Under the pieces are notes generated by a model. It searched no databases. It saw only the letters and a list, made by a program, of their open reading frames with translations, and was not told where the DNA came from. Below are positions 23,470-35,200 of a DNA stretch of 55,025 bases, piece by piece (positions within the stretch are counted from its first letter, which is position 1; each line of letters opens with the position of its first letter). The DNA comes from Ophiostoma sp. CBS 140.51 (Eukaryota > Ascomycota > Sordariomycetes > Ophiostomatales > Ophiostomataceae): NCBI GenBank assembly GCA_029298735.1, contig JANSLP010000227.1, forward strand, positions 1 to 55,025, read 5' to 3'. The translations under genes were made by a program, and so were the position numbers.

Positions 23470-25308
23470 TTACGCATGCTCCTCGTACTTTTCCGTCTTC
23501 TCGACCACCTCGCCGTGTTCATTGTGCAGGGTAGCCACAATCTTGGCAGACATGTACTTTTCGGTATTAGGTGCGAACCAGGTCAAAATCAAGGCGATGC
23601 CCGAGAAAGCAATTGTGCTCAGATAGACGGTGCGGTAGGCGTCCGAGTTGGCGACCTTGTAGGCCTGGGTGCCGACGGCGATGATGTTGGCGGTAATACC
23701 GGGCACAGCAGCAAACGCCTCGGCGGTGCCGACAGCGACGGCAGCAAGGAAATCAGCAACAGAAGACTGCGGGAGGCCGGCGTTAATGAGCGCCGGGGGC
23801 ACTTCGGTCGAGACAGTTTCGGTCAACCGGTTGGTCAGGACGGTCGAGTAAACAGCCACGAGCACAGCGCAGATGGCAGCACGAATAGAACCGGCCATGC
23901 CGCCAGCAACGCCAATCTCGCGCTGGTTGCGGACACAAATGGTCGCATTAGCGAGACACACAGACTCGTTCCAGCCGATGAAGAAGCAGCCGACGGTCAG
24001 CAGGGCAATGGCCAGGTTCTTGCTCTCGGGCGTAGTGGTGGCCATGGCGGCCAGGAAAATGGCACCGAGCAAAAACACGACCATGCACTGGATCTTTGTC
24101 TTGCCAATGGCCTTGGCCAGCATACCGCCGATGACTTGACCAAAAATGATGCCGAGGCCGACAATGTTGCTGATGCCACCCAGATAAGTCAAGTTGCCGT
24201 TGGAGTACATGACGGCAGCCTGTGCAGGCCAAATAATGGCGAAAGCATAGTAGACACCGGCGCCGAGACCAAGCAGAACACAGGCGGCAACCCACTCGAC
24301 GTTCTTGAAGAGGTGCATAGGGATGAGAGGCTCGCGGAGCGGCGCGTAAATCTCCCACAGGACGAAGATGATTAAAGTGACGGCGCCAACGACAATCGAG
24401 GCAATCGTGCTGGCCGACTTCCAGGGGTAAACGGAGCCGCCCCAGCTGAGGCCGAGCAAGAAGACGACAAAGCCGCCGGTGAACAGGAACGTGCCGACAT
24501 AGTCAAAGTGCTTGGCCCAGTAGGTCTTGGTGGCCCGTTCGCCGCGCTCGCTGGCGTGGACCTTGCTGAACGAGGGCGGGAAGTAGAAGAGCGTCCAGCA
24601 GATTAGAGCGGCACCCTCAATGCCCAGAATCAACCAGTAGACACCGCGCCAGCCGACAGAGGGACGCTGGATGAAGGCGTAGGCAATCGAGGGACCGCAG
24701 CCGGAACCAGGGAAGGTGAAGCAGTACAAAAAGGCATTGCCGATATAGCGGTACCGCATCGGAACCAGCTCGCCCATGACGTAGTGGAAGGACAGCTGGG
24801 TGGCGCTCGAGAGACCGAGGAGAACATTGCCGCCAATAAGAGTGGGAATGGTCTTGGCCGTGGCACAGACAACGGCACCGACGACGCCGACGACGCCACC
24901 ACCGATGAACCAATAACGACGGCCAAAGATATCCGAGAGACGGCCGACCAGAGCAAGGCCAACGGCTAAGACGGCATTGTAGACTAGAGAAATCCAAATA
25001 TAGCGGGGATCGGGACCCAGGTCGTCGTTGATCTGGGCCAAGATGGGTGCGGCGTAGCCAAACGAGGACACGGCAGCCAACAGACCCAGGCCGACGGCGA
25101 GCATCGAGCCCAAAAAGAAGCGGCTGTAGAAGTAGCCCTTGGGCAGCGAGGTCAGGTCGGTCTCGTAGCCGATGACGGCTTCCGAAGTGGCCGTCAGGGT
25201 CGGGTGGACGGGAGAGGAGGTATCGAGGCCGTCACCGAGACCAGTGGCGTTGTCGCTGTCGACATGGTCGTGGTGCTGGAGCTCTGCGGAAGGTTTGTTG
25301 GAGGCCAT
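23470..25308 (-). CDS. TRI12-type MFS transporter, second copy, 612 aa
   Basis: A 14-helix TRI12-like major facilitator, predicted in the plasma membrane. The N-terminal 65 residues are cytosolic and polar (ELQHHDHVDSDNATG). The first helix follows at FFLGSMLAVGLGLLAAV. Motif A after helix 2 is GRLSDIFGRRYWF. FNAP-like loops are absent, but VGWRGVYWLILGIEGAALI marks helix 6 and its preceding loop. The late loop TETVSTEVPPALINAGLPQS is the TRI12-type extracellular segment before the final helix. It is intronless and of normal length. It is clearly not a recent duplicate of the gene at 21300-23084: the two share architecture, but sequence identity by eye is low. Substrate is unknown. A CTATAAAG box lies about 155 bp upstream of the start. 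Confidence 0.92.
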   Translation of the reverse strand: MASNKPSAELQHHDHVDSDNATGLGDGLDTSSPVHPTLTATSEAVIGYETDLTSLPKGYFYSRFFLGSMLAVGLGLLAAVSSFGYAAPILAQINDDLGPDPRYIWISLVYNAVLAVGLALVGRLSDIFGRRYWFIGGGVVGVVGAVVCATAKTIPTLIGGNVLLGLSSATQLSFHYVMGELVPMRYRYIGNAFLYCFTFPGSGCGPSIAYAFIQRPSVGWRGVYWLILGIEGAALICWTLFYFPPSFSKVHASERGERATKTYWAKHFDYVGTFLFTGGFVVFLLGLSWGGSVYPWKSASTIASIVVGAVTLIIFVLWEIYAPLREPLIPMHLFKNVEWVAACVLLGLGAGVYYAFAIIWPAQAAVMYSNGNLTYLGGISNIVGLGIIFGQVIGGMLAKAIGKTKIQCMVVFLLGAIFLAAMATTTPESKNLAIALLTVGCFFIGWNESVCLANATICVRNQREIGVAGGMAGSIRAAICAVLVAVYSTVLTNRLTETVSTEVPPALINAGLPQSSVADFLAAVAVGTAEAFAAVPGITANIIAVGTQAYKVANSDAYRTVYLSTIAFSGIALILTWFAPNTEKYMSAKIVATLHNEHGEVVEKTEKYEEHA

Positions 25309-25460
25309 GATGAGGGTGATGGATGAAAATCAACTAAATAATAAAGAAGGAAGGAAAATAAAAGAAAGCCCAACTCGGACGAGTATATGGGAGAGTGAAT
25401 GGTTCACGAAGTCTGGGGAAGATCAAAAAGTGGGCATGTGTGGAGGGCAGGGGCGATGCT

Positions 25461-25468
25461 CTTTATAG
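25461..25468 (-). promoter_or_regulatory. Candidate TATA box of the second transporter
   Basis: The minus strand reads CTATAAAG about 155 bp upstream of the ATG at 25308. Position and sequence suit a fungal TATA element; no experimental support. Confidence 0.35.
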
Positions 25469-26634
25469 TTTTGTTGTGAGAGACATCTAGTCCGTGTTAT
25501 CCTTTTCCTTTTCATGCCTCCCACGTTGTTTTTCTGTATGCATCCGTTTTGTTTTTCCCTTTTTCCTGGTCCGCCTGTCAGATCCTACTTGGGGAGAAGG
25601 GGTGGGATCAACAGGCTGTTTCCACATTGCTGGGTATCCCACGCGTCTCCTCCTCTTTCGTCGTCTTGCTTTTCCTTCCCCATACTCTCTCTCTCCAGCT
25701 TCTCCTCATTTATCTTCCCACACCAGACTACACGCTTCTCGTAGCTCTTTGTTCCCTCCTCGTCCCAGGCGCCAAGGAGTTATCGACTCAAGCCAAGACA
25801 AGGTGGCTTAAGTCTGGGCCTGAACATAAATCAAACAGACATCAAAGCAGAAGCGAGTCAAGAGGCGGAACAAGTCTGGTCCTGTTAATTCCTACGATAC
25901 GTCGTATGCAACGCAACCTGGCCAACAGGGATGATTCCACTCAAACGCTGCAAAAATGATTCAGTCAGAGAGGGGAGAGACTGTCACCGGAAAAGTAATG
26001 ATAAGCATCCCCTCAAGCGGAGTATATCCAAAGGAAGCTATGCATGAACTCCGAACTCTTTTCAGAAAACACGTTTACTCATATTACATGCATAGGCGCA
26101 GGGACACGCGGAGGGCGCAGGCAGAAGATATGTGGCTCTTGGTCTCGCTTCACTGTGGCAAGGACAAGACGGAAGACAAGAGAGGACAAGACCAGGACAT
26201 GGCATGTGCCGTTGCTGCTCGACACACGCTACTCCACAAAATAGACACTTACGACGTCAGGTTTTGCCCAGGGTGGCCCAGCTGCCCAGAACGCCTCGTG
26301 CTCGCTTACAGGGAAGGGGGAATGAAAAGTAAAAAGGGGCGACTCAAAAAGAAAAGGAGAAAGGGAAAGAAAAAGTCTAGGCAAATGTGGGTTCCGACGT
26401 CCCGAGTCTCCGTTTTGGTGCACACTACTAACAAATAAAAGTACGGCAGATCAAATCCGGGGTAACAGCAGAAAAGTAGTTGAGTGTGGGGAAGAGAAAG
26501 AGGAGAAAGGTGAAAAAGAGGAGGAAAGGAGCTGTGTGCATTGGACAAGAGGCAAACTGCCACGGAGGTCAGCAGACCCGACGTGCCTAGCGGGTGCCTC
26601 ACAAAGATGAAAAGGGAAAGGGTAGACGAAACTT

Positions 26635-26665
26635 CAAAAAAAAGAAGAAAGAAAGAAAGAAAAAA
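26635..26665. repeat. Purine tract, A-run plus (GAAA)n
   Basis: The sequence is A-rich with imperfect AAAG repeats. It resembles the tract at 20765-20800 and is simple sequence. Confidence 0.85.
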
Positions 26666-27409
26666 CGACAATAATAGCAGCATCCAAAGTATGAGCATTT
26701 CTAGCTGACGGCTCTGACAAGACAGCCAACGAGACCGGCCAAGAAGTGCTAACATTATAGGAGTGATTGTGAATAAAACAAAGGGCGAGGAGAGATGAAA
26801 TCTTCAAGGGCTGAGGCCCGGTCTAGGCCCGGAAATTTCATTGTCCGTACAATCTTGACTCGCTACGAGAAAGTCGAGAGCCCATCACGGACGCCTCGTT
26901 TCGCCCCTTTCAATGATCATTTCTCCGCATTTCTGCTCGTCGGGCAATCCATCGTGTCGCGGCGCGGGCCTAACGAGTCATGACCTAAACAAAGACGAGC
27001 GAATAAGGTCGAAATCCATCCAATAACAGCATTGTGAGTCTGGGGCATGGACGACTGAGCGCCGGTAGAGATTGGAGGAAGGAGAAAAGAGGGGGCAGGT
27101 TCACAAAAAAAATGCGGAGGAACCCCCGTCGTCTTTTCCCCAGAAGATCCTTTTCCACTTTATCCTTACGCCGCCGTGACAATGGCACGGATGCCGATAG
27201 CCTGGCTAGCCTGGAGAGGCTAATCGCTGGGGCGAGAAGGTCAATGTGGCTCACTCACTCTAATTTCACGACAAAAAAGATGACAAGTGAATGCATGACA
27301 AGTGATTTTAAAGGGGAGAGGCATCAAATAATAATGAGCCAGATTTTTCATTGGGAGCACTGTTCCTAACAGCGGAATATTTCCTGAAGAAAGGACTGGG
27401 GATCAAGAC

Positions 27410-27489
27410 GTGAAAACGTGAAAACGTGAAAACGTGAAAACGTGAAAACGTGAAAACGTGAAAACGTGAAAACGTGAAAACGTGAAAAC
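27410..27489. repeat. Perfect 10-copy tandem octamer GTGAAAAC
   Basis: The 8-bp unit GTGAAAAC is repeated exactly ten times without a mismatch (80 bp). One octamer per turn is out of phase with helical pitch, and the unit is not a multiple of three, so the array is a true minisatellite rather than a protein repeat. Perfection implies recent expansion. Confidence 0.98.
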
Positions 27490-28325
27490 GCTACGAGGAA
27501 AGGGATTGGAGTATTGGAGAAGAGGCCAATCGTTCAATAAATATTTTATGAAACTCAATCTCGACGGAAGACCGTCCTTTCTCCTCATATCGGATCCGAG
27601 GATCTGATTGTCCGGATTGTCTGGCTTGCCGTGTGTGTAAGTCGGCGTCTTCCGGTTGTGGGACTGGATATACGGGATTATAATCGCATTACAAGATGTG
27701 GGCACGTGCTTGTTCATGTGAGCAACATGAATGAAACGACGTAAACTTTGTTTCCTTTCCTTTTCTTTTATTTGTTTCTTTCACCTTTTCTTCCTTTTCC
27801 CTCTCCTGGTGGCCACGTTGTTTCATGGCCGCGGCCGCCACGCCTCAGACTGGCCCGACGTCATGGTGCTATCCGCCAATGGCTACGCGCCCACACCACC
27901 AAGTTGCCAACAAATGGCGACCAGGGTGCACTTATCGCCAATCAAGCTGCAACGGGAGGTCGACTGCGACACAAAGCCTGTTTTTCGTCGAAAATAGGCC
28001 CAAAACGACGTCAAAGATGATAACGTGTGAAAATGCAGAGAAAATGCTAATATTGACCTCACAGACAAAAAGAGGACAAACAATCAACTTTGTTCACCTT
28101 TGACGATGCTGCTCGTTGTTGTTTGTTTGGACGACAAAGACGGCACAGCAGCTTCATTGTTCCATTTTCCCCACAATCTGTTTGTCACTATGATCTGTTC
28201 TTTGAATATGGTAACGCGATAATATTCAATATAGTCGAAGATTTGATTTATCATTTTTGAATCTCATCAACTTCACATTTTCTCCCTCAGCTACATTTAT
28301 TCATCAACAACTTGACACTTACAAA

Positions 28326-29159
28326 ATGATACCATCAATACGACACGTCGCGGTCACAATACTGGCCGCGACGACACAAATCACATCCGCATTGATCAGC
28401 AGCACATATGCACCCGCCGCGCCTCACGCCACGCCAGATCCTCTGCCGCCGGACCCGTTCGCCGTGCAAAACGTCGTTGTCGTCCGGGCCGCCGATAGCA
28501 CGCACACCGTCACCGTCGCGCCTTCTCTCCCCAGTAACGCCCCCGAGTACGTCTCCGACAAACTCTTCCAGTCGGCCATTCTCAATAGCACCAACTTTTT
28601 CCGCAGCGAACATAACGCCACCGCCATCACCTGGAACAAGACCATTGCCGCCTTTGCCGACGAGTACCTCGCCAACGACACCGACTGCACCTTTGCCCAC
28701 TCGGGCGGGCCCTATGGCGAAAACATTGCCGTTGGCTTTCAGAGCGTGCACGGCGCCATTGACGCCTTTGGTTTGGAGAGGGAAAAGTACAACTACAACG
28801 ACCCCGGCTTTAGTGAAGCCACGGGCCACTTTACGCAACTTGTGTGGAAGGCGAGCACGACGGTCGGCTGTGGACGGAGACTGTGTGGTGGAAACTCGGC
28901 CGGGGAGAAGAGTACAGGGTGGTTCCTGGTGTGTGAGTACTGGCCACGGGGCAATGTCATTGGGCAGTTTGCACAAGAGGTCGGACGGCAGGTCAACGGG
29001 ACAGGGGCCGACGACAATGGTGGAGGCGGGAGTGGAGACGAGCCATCAGAAGCAGCAGGCCGGCCGTCCATAGGCGGTATCGCAGCTTCTGTGGTCGTTT
29101 TCTTCATGATTGCGGCAGCATTTATTAACGACGTCCGGTTGACGATAGCCGATCCATGA
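28326..29159 (+). CDS. CAP/PR-1-like (SCP) protein with C-terminal hydrophobic segment, 277 aa
   Basis: Member of the CAP superfamily (Pry/PR-1/Tpx). Fungal members are exported and some bind sterols and fatty acids. A signal peptide covers about residues 1-22 (RHVAVTILAATTQITSA). A Pro/Ala-rich linker follows, then the CAP domain at about 76-215. Its signatures are intact: a first-helix His (H96, in SEHNAT), GENIA (131-135), GHFTQLVWK (167-175, with H168) and YWPRGNVIG (205-213). Cys121, 182, 187 and 203 could form disulphides. After the domain a Gly-rich linker (228-240) leads to a hydrophobic stretch, ASVVVFFMIAAAF (254-266), with a short polar tail. That tail looks like a membrane anchor, unusual beside the freely secreted family members; the polar end argues against a classic GPI signal. 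The gene is intronless, and the start at 28326 is the ATG that places the signal peptide at the N-terminus. Confidence 0.9.
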   Translation: MIPSIRHVAVTILAATTQITSALISSTYAPAAPHATPDPLPPDPFAVQNVVVVRAADSTHTVTVAPSLPSNAPEYVSDKLFQSAILNSTNFFRSEHNATAITWNKTIAAFADEYLANDTDCTFAHSGGPYGENIAVGFQSVHGAIDAFGLEREKYNYNDPGFSEATGHFTQLVWKASTTVGCGRRLCGGNSAGEKSTGWFLVCEYWPRGNVIGQFAQEVGRQVNGTGADDNGGGGSGDEPSEAAGRPSIGGIAASVVVFFMIAAAFINDVRLTIADP

Positions 29160-32100
29160 TGATGATGACAATGACGATAAGTTTAATGGTTATATGAATA
29201 CAAACCAGATATAGAATAACACAACATCACTGTTCACCGCTTCTCGAAAAAGTAGACTAGCCGTATTGTCCAACTTCACCTGCCATCCCACCTCCTCACC
29301 GACTTCCAGACACACCCCCTGCGTTAACCTCCAAAAAAGAACTCCAGCAAGACATTTTAGAACTTAAATAAGGTCGAACGTCTATAAATGCCGACTTGGT
29401 GCAATGGCCAGGCCCTTTGTAACAAAGAGTGGTAACCGGAATTTGTGACCGGGGACTAAAACCATCGAAGAACACAGAGTTTATCTCGCGTAGACTATTG
29501 ACAAAGTCGAGTGCTCGTCACTCGTAAACCCACACCTCTGGCACCCTGGCCGCATAGAATGGTAAGGGCGTCTCGACCTTTTTGTCTTTTTGGCTTGTGT
29601 ATATTTTTTGTTTGCTTTTTGTTCTTATTGGCTTTTTGTGGAAAATAAAATGAATAAAATTAAGTAGTCAATTAATATGTTCCGAAATTTTCCTTCGCAG
29701 ATATAATAAAATTAAAGTTTCACAAAATAAAACTGTGACATGATAGATGTCAAAATTAGAAAAAGACAAAACAATAGACAAAAAGACCACTCTCACACCG
29801 AATCGAACTCTCGACATGCCCCCATTATCAATTCTTTTGTGTGACCCCCGCTGACGGGTCCGGTCTCGGGCAGTCGAAAGAAGACAGGTCCCGGCACGCA
29901 ATCCGTGTCGTCGGGGATGTAAAAGTGTGGGGGACGCGAGACTAAAATGGACAAGTATTGAGAAGTGTGCATATGCACAGTGATCAACAACGGCACTCTC
30001 CTTCTTTTTCTGATTTTCTGTGCTGGAAATGTGCATCGTGGTTGCCTGTCTTTTCTTCTTCTACCAGATGGTTGGCTCCGTGCACTTGCTGCTTTCATAT
30101 CTTCTCCTCTTTTGTTCCTTCTGTTGAACTTTGAGGTCGTCAGCCGCTCTTTCCTCACCTGCAACTTGACTGTGATTAAGCACAACGGATGTCGGGTCAC
30201 ATCCCCGACATGCACGCCAATGGTAAATATAGCATGGCTATTGGATGTCTCGTCTCGCCTCGTTTTGAAAGACAACGTCGGCCGTCTTTGTTCTTTTTAG
30301 GTAGGTTCAGTTACGTCGTTGTGCGTTCTTCCAGCAAAAGAACACTTGGACTTGTGTGTTTGTGCATTATAAATTTCTCACAAAGACATAGCTGCTATCT
30401 CGTTTCTGTGTCGCTGCTTCCTCACGTGTGATGTAGTTTGTGCGATCTCCTTGTGTATGGCACCTTCCTCGTTTGTGGCATACCTCTGACTTGGCACTTC
30501 AACAGGCACCCAGACAATTTTCACATCTCGGGTTTCTCAACCGATAAAGTAAAATAAAGTAAACACACGAGATCGTATTGTGATCACTGGCTGGTCTTGT
30601 CGAAGGGGCAGTGGAACAGAACCGAGGAGGTTCTCAACAACAAAGAAGCCCCAAGCTGGGCCACGAGGGCAGAGGTACCCACTTTTCTGCCCCGTCGCAA
30701 CTGCCCTTTGGTTCAGAACCCTTTTGTGCTGCATCGCTCTTGCTGTCTTTTGATGGTCGGCGGTCATTGCGCTTTCCACATTTGTGCTCTTTCCACATTC
30801 TGGAACACAAATCTGCTATTCTGCACTTTTGCCTTTTGCATCTTCTGACGTCTCCTTTTGTACTTTTCTGCATCTTTCAACATCTTCAAGCATTGCGAGC
30901 TTTGCGTATTTCGCCATACCACGGCTGGGCTGTCCACACACCATTTACGACTGGGAGAATTGGTTATTTTAGTGAGTACCTCCTTGTCTTGCCTCTTTTA
31001 CAACCAGAATAAACCCTTGATTCCTGTTTCCAAAGACAAAGAGCAAAACATCATCTTTTTCTCCATTTCAAGATCATCACCTTCTTCCACCACCATCTTT
31101 GACCCTTCTTTGTCTTCGGGTTGACCTTCAAAGCCCCCGACGTTTCAAAGGCACAAGGCACGACAAAACCACACTAGTCGCGGGCTTTCCTTATTGCGGA
31201 GCCCCCAAAGGCATAGCTCCGTGCTCTGCCGGCGGTTGCAGTCGCTGCTGTCTCTTGCTGTTGTCGCTACGCCGTTTGCCTAGCTAACGAATCCGACGCC
31301 AGGCAGATCATCTCTTACGTTGGACCGACGCAACTTGCTCTGTGCCTGCCAGGGAGCTTCGTCAAACACCGGACACAAGCACCAGCACACCAGCACACTG
31401 ACACACCACACCACCAGCTTTTTTGTTTGTCGGACAACCTTTCCATCCCCGCGTTGCGCCCTGCCTGTCAATCAATCCGATCAATCCCCTCGATTACGAT
31501 TACGCAGCATCGGCAGCAGCCTGTCCTTTTACTTGACTTTCGCTCGTTTTGTCACTTTGAACATTCCCGCGAATCAATCCCGTGTTCAAGTCGTCCTGCC
31601 CAGCATTTTATCTACGAGCCGCGCTCCGAAGGCATCGAGGCCCTGTACGTCACCCAATCACCCATCCCGTTTAATAAAGGCAAGCTGCCATCGCATTGAA
31701 CCCTGGATTCCCTTTTGTTGCCGTTTTCTGTCTTCATTTTTGCTCTTTTATTCCTCCTTTGTTGCTGGCATCTGCTTTGCTGTCAAGTTTGGCTGCCCTT
31801 CCGCCACCAGCATCCATCGCGTCGCCACAGCTCTTTGCCTAACTGGCTGCTTTTTGGCTGCTTTTGGAGCTCCCCTATTCTTGTCACTTTACCCACCTTA
31901 CTGACCCTGGCCTTTACGCCCTACTTTCAGCCTCGCCTCGATCTATTAGACGACACCATTTCTTCATCTCTCACGACCTCTAACCTTCATCAACCGTTTA
32001 TCTCTGCTTATTTGAGACGACATGCCGATGCGCCCGCTCGAGCCGAACCTCAAACGCAGCCATCGAATCTCGAGTGCCGTCTAGGACCGACCAGAACGAC

Positions 32101-32261
32101 ACTTCCATCCTTTTTGTCCCTCTTCTCTGGTCGAATCGACTGTCGAAGCATCCTTTTTATCTTGCCATCGACAGCTTCATCCTCGATCACCTCCTCCCTC
32201 TCCCCCACTACGTCCTTAGTCACGCGACAACACACATCAGAAACTGCGTCTGTCGCTCACC
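29160..32261. other. 3.1-kb intergenic region upstream of the Blm10 gene
   Basis: The left part holds the 3' region of the CAP gene and AT-rich DNA. From about 31300 the plus strand becomes C/T-rich and leads into the Blm10 start, consistent with promoter and leader. A minus-strand frame of 160 codons (29793-30275) was examined and not accepted. A tRNA-like patch near 29395-29470 does not fold into a proper acceptor stem. Confidence 0.55.
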
Positions 32262-35200
32262 ATGGACGAGATTGAGGCGCACGCGCCTACTCCAGGCTTC
32301 CTGGCCGCTGCCGCGACCTCCTCACACGACTTCCTTGCCGGCAACTTCTCCGTCGACACCATCTCGCGCGCCACTTCTCCCGGCGTCCCCTCTTCCATCA
32401 CTCCCGACGAGGTCGGCAAGAAGCGCTACCGCCCGCGCACCTTTAGCTACTTTAGCCAGCTTCCTTACCCCGTCGAAGACGAGTCTGAGCGCGACACCAC
32501 TCTCAACCTCATCCTCAAGAACCTCTACATCGCCATCAAGGCCGAAGACTTCACGCCCGGTGCTCTGCACTGGACGCGCGAGCTGCAGGGATGGCTCAAC
32601 CTCAAGTTTGAGATGACACGCGAGCAGCGGGCCAGTCTTGCTCAGCTCTATTACCACCTGGCCCTGGCACCGGGTCTCGAGACTACAGCGACTGACCGGT
32701 TCTGCCGCATGCTCATCACCTTGACGAAAAAGCGTCACTATCTGCGCCCCGGCGAAGACCTCACTCTCGACTGGCGCCCATTATGGAAGCAGCTCAAGAG
32801 CATCACCCTGCCGAGCGAGACCGCCGTGCACCAGTCTGTCCAGGCGCGTGTCTACAAACAGGTGCTGCGACTCTGCCTGCACGCCCAGGCCTACCTTGAC
32901 CCCAGCGACCGCCGCGAGATGCTCGACGAGATCCTACCCTACTTTAGCACCTCCGACATGTCCAACGCGTTCATCGTCATCGGGCTGATCACCATCATGG
33001 TGCCCACGGCGCCCGCGCCTCCGACTGCCTACATGTCCCAGCCGTCCGACTTCCTCCCTACCTACTTCCACCTCTGGTCGCTCGTCAACCGCTCCAAGGC
33101 CGTCGACATCTCCTTTGTCGACATCTTCTCGCGCATGTCCCGCGACTACCTGGCATACCAGCATGTGCCTTTTACAGCCCACGGTATCTTCTCAAGAGAG
33201 CAGTCCGATCTCATCTTTACAGCCATTTTGAGGCTGACCGAGATCCCCGTCGGCCAGGCCAACTCGCCTTATGTCTCTACCCTCGACTACTCGTCCGGTC
33301 TGGCTGTTTTCCTTGATAAGGATCGGAAAAAGTACCCCGTACCTTACATGGCGGCGCGCTGGATCGTGCACGCCTTGTCGCCGCTGTGCCTGGACGCGCA
33401 GGACGATGACAATGCAACACCCGCCAGCAGTATCCTGACGGGTCTCGAGGGTTTCCTGGAGTCCATTGACACCTTCTTCCACCCTTCCAACCAGGGTGCC
33501 TGGACCAGCTTCTTGGCTCAGTTTACGCACTATTTGGTCGACATCTTTGTTAACCGCTGGAACCGTGAGCAGAGCGGCGAGCTTGACCTGCCCGCTGATC
33601 GTCGCCTTACCCCGGAGGTCAAGCGCCGCTTTGTGCTGGCCCTGCGCGACGTCACCTTCATGGGTTTGTTCGCCAAGAGCCAGAAGACCGCCGGCTACTA
33701 CTATGTCACCCTCCAGTCACTCGCCTTCCTCGAGCCGGGCCTCATTTTGCCGGGCGCTCTGCAGCGCTTCTACCCTAGTTTGCAAGGCCTTGTGGAAGTG
33801 CACCGGACAACGGCCAGTTTGTGCGGACTGCAGGTCATTGCACACACCATGTCACGCGTCAAGGGTTTCCGTGGCCACATTACCGCGTTGCTGGCGCTCG
33901 CCCTCCCCGGCATCGACGCCAACGATCTCGGCAAAACACAGTTGACTCTTGCTTTCATCCAGACCGTCGCCTACAGCATACCGTTCGCCTCCCTCATTAA
34001 CGACGAGGATGCCGACAACGGTGTGTATGACACCGGCCTGGCCATGCAGTGGGTCCGTGGCGAGATGGAGCGCTTTGAGCGCGAAGGCCAGGATATTCAG
34101 CTTGACTACGACAAGGAGCTCACCGACGAGGAAGAGGCACGCATTGTGCGGTCATCGACGGCTGGCTTTGGCGAGTTCTTGATTGCTCTCCTGGGCAAGA
34201 TCTTCACACTCGTCGAGAACCTGCCCGATCTGTCGCACTTCCGCTCAGGCTCGCCCGAGGACCACGTTATCAACTCGCTGCCGTCGGCGCTGACTCCCGT
34301 CTTTGCAGCTCTGTCGCCTGAGCTGTTTGACATGGCCGTCGAGAAGATTGCCGCTTTCGTTGCTTCGCACGTTGTGCACCAGGCCCGTGACTCCATGGCC
34401 TGGATCGTCAACGCGCTGTGCCGTGTCAATCCGGAGAAGACACTGAAGAAGTTCATCCCCATGTTGATTGTCAACATTCGCAACGAGATTGACGACAACG
34501 GCGCCGCCTCGGATCGCAGCAGCGGTGCCGACGTCCTTCCGCGCGACCGTGCTCTGGTCTGGTACATTTCTATCTTGAGCATGTGCGTTGTTCACGTCGG
34601 CAGTGAGGTGCTCAAGTACAAGAAGGAGCTGCTCGACATTGGCGACTACATGCAGGACAAGTGCAAGGGTCTGGCTACCATCCACATCTCCAACTACGTC
34701 CACCACCTGCTCATCAACCTGACAAACACCTACCCCATTGACAACCACATGTTCGAGCCCGACGTCATCAAGGGCGGCATTGGCCTGCAGCACTGGGGCT
34801 ACATTACGGCGCCGTCGGATCTCACCATTAAGTGGTACCGCCCTGCTCAGCCCGAAATTCAGTTCGCCGCCGAGGTGTTCGAGTCCCAGGTCATTAGCGC
34901 CAAGGAGAAGATGGAGGCTCTCATGAGCGACAACCCGCCCGTCAGCCGCAAGGGCAAGAACAAGGAGTGGAGCGATGAGCTCACCCGCGCTTTGTCTCGG
35001 ATCCGCCAGGTCATCTCGGGTGTCTCGCCCCTGTTTGAGACATCGCGCGCCTCGACCACGACAACCGACGGTCGCGGTGGACCAGTCAAAGAGGATACGG
35101 ACGATGTGGAAATGCAGGACGCGTCTGCACCGCCTACGGCCATTGCCAGTATCGAGGGTAATGACCAAGATACGGCCATTGACGAGGACGTGGACCCGCT

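Larger units (their letters stand above)
25309..28325. other. 3-kb intergenic region with tandem octamer
   Basis: This lies between two divergently oriented genes (transporter on minus, CAP protein on plus). It contains a purine tract (26635-26665) and a perfect 10-copy octamer array (27410-27489). Open frames are short and low complexity. No gene is supported. Confidence 0.6.

Noticed and set aside
29395..29470. tRNA-like patch with an A-box-like TGGTGCAATGG and CCGG arms
   Set aside because: The T-arm has a 9-nt loop without the TTCRA core and no matching 7-bp acceptor stem can be formed. At most it is a relic.
29793..30275. 160-codon minus-strand frame ending in MGACREFDSV
   Set aside because: The C-terminal 40 codons look coding-like and the last stretch contains a tRNA-like GTTCGATTC, but neither a full tRNA fold nor a recognisable protein is supported.
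33949..34182. Several 60-160-codon frames inside the Blm10 exon on both strands
   Set aside because: They lie entirely within the long, family-matching Blm10 frame and have shadow composition (Arg/Ser/Pro-rich).
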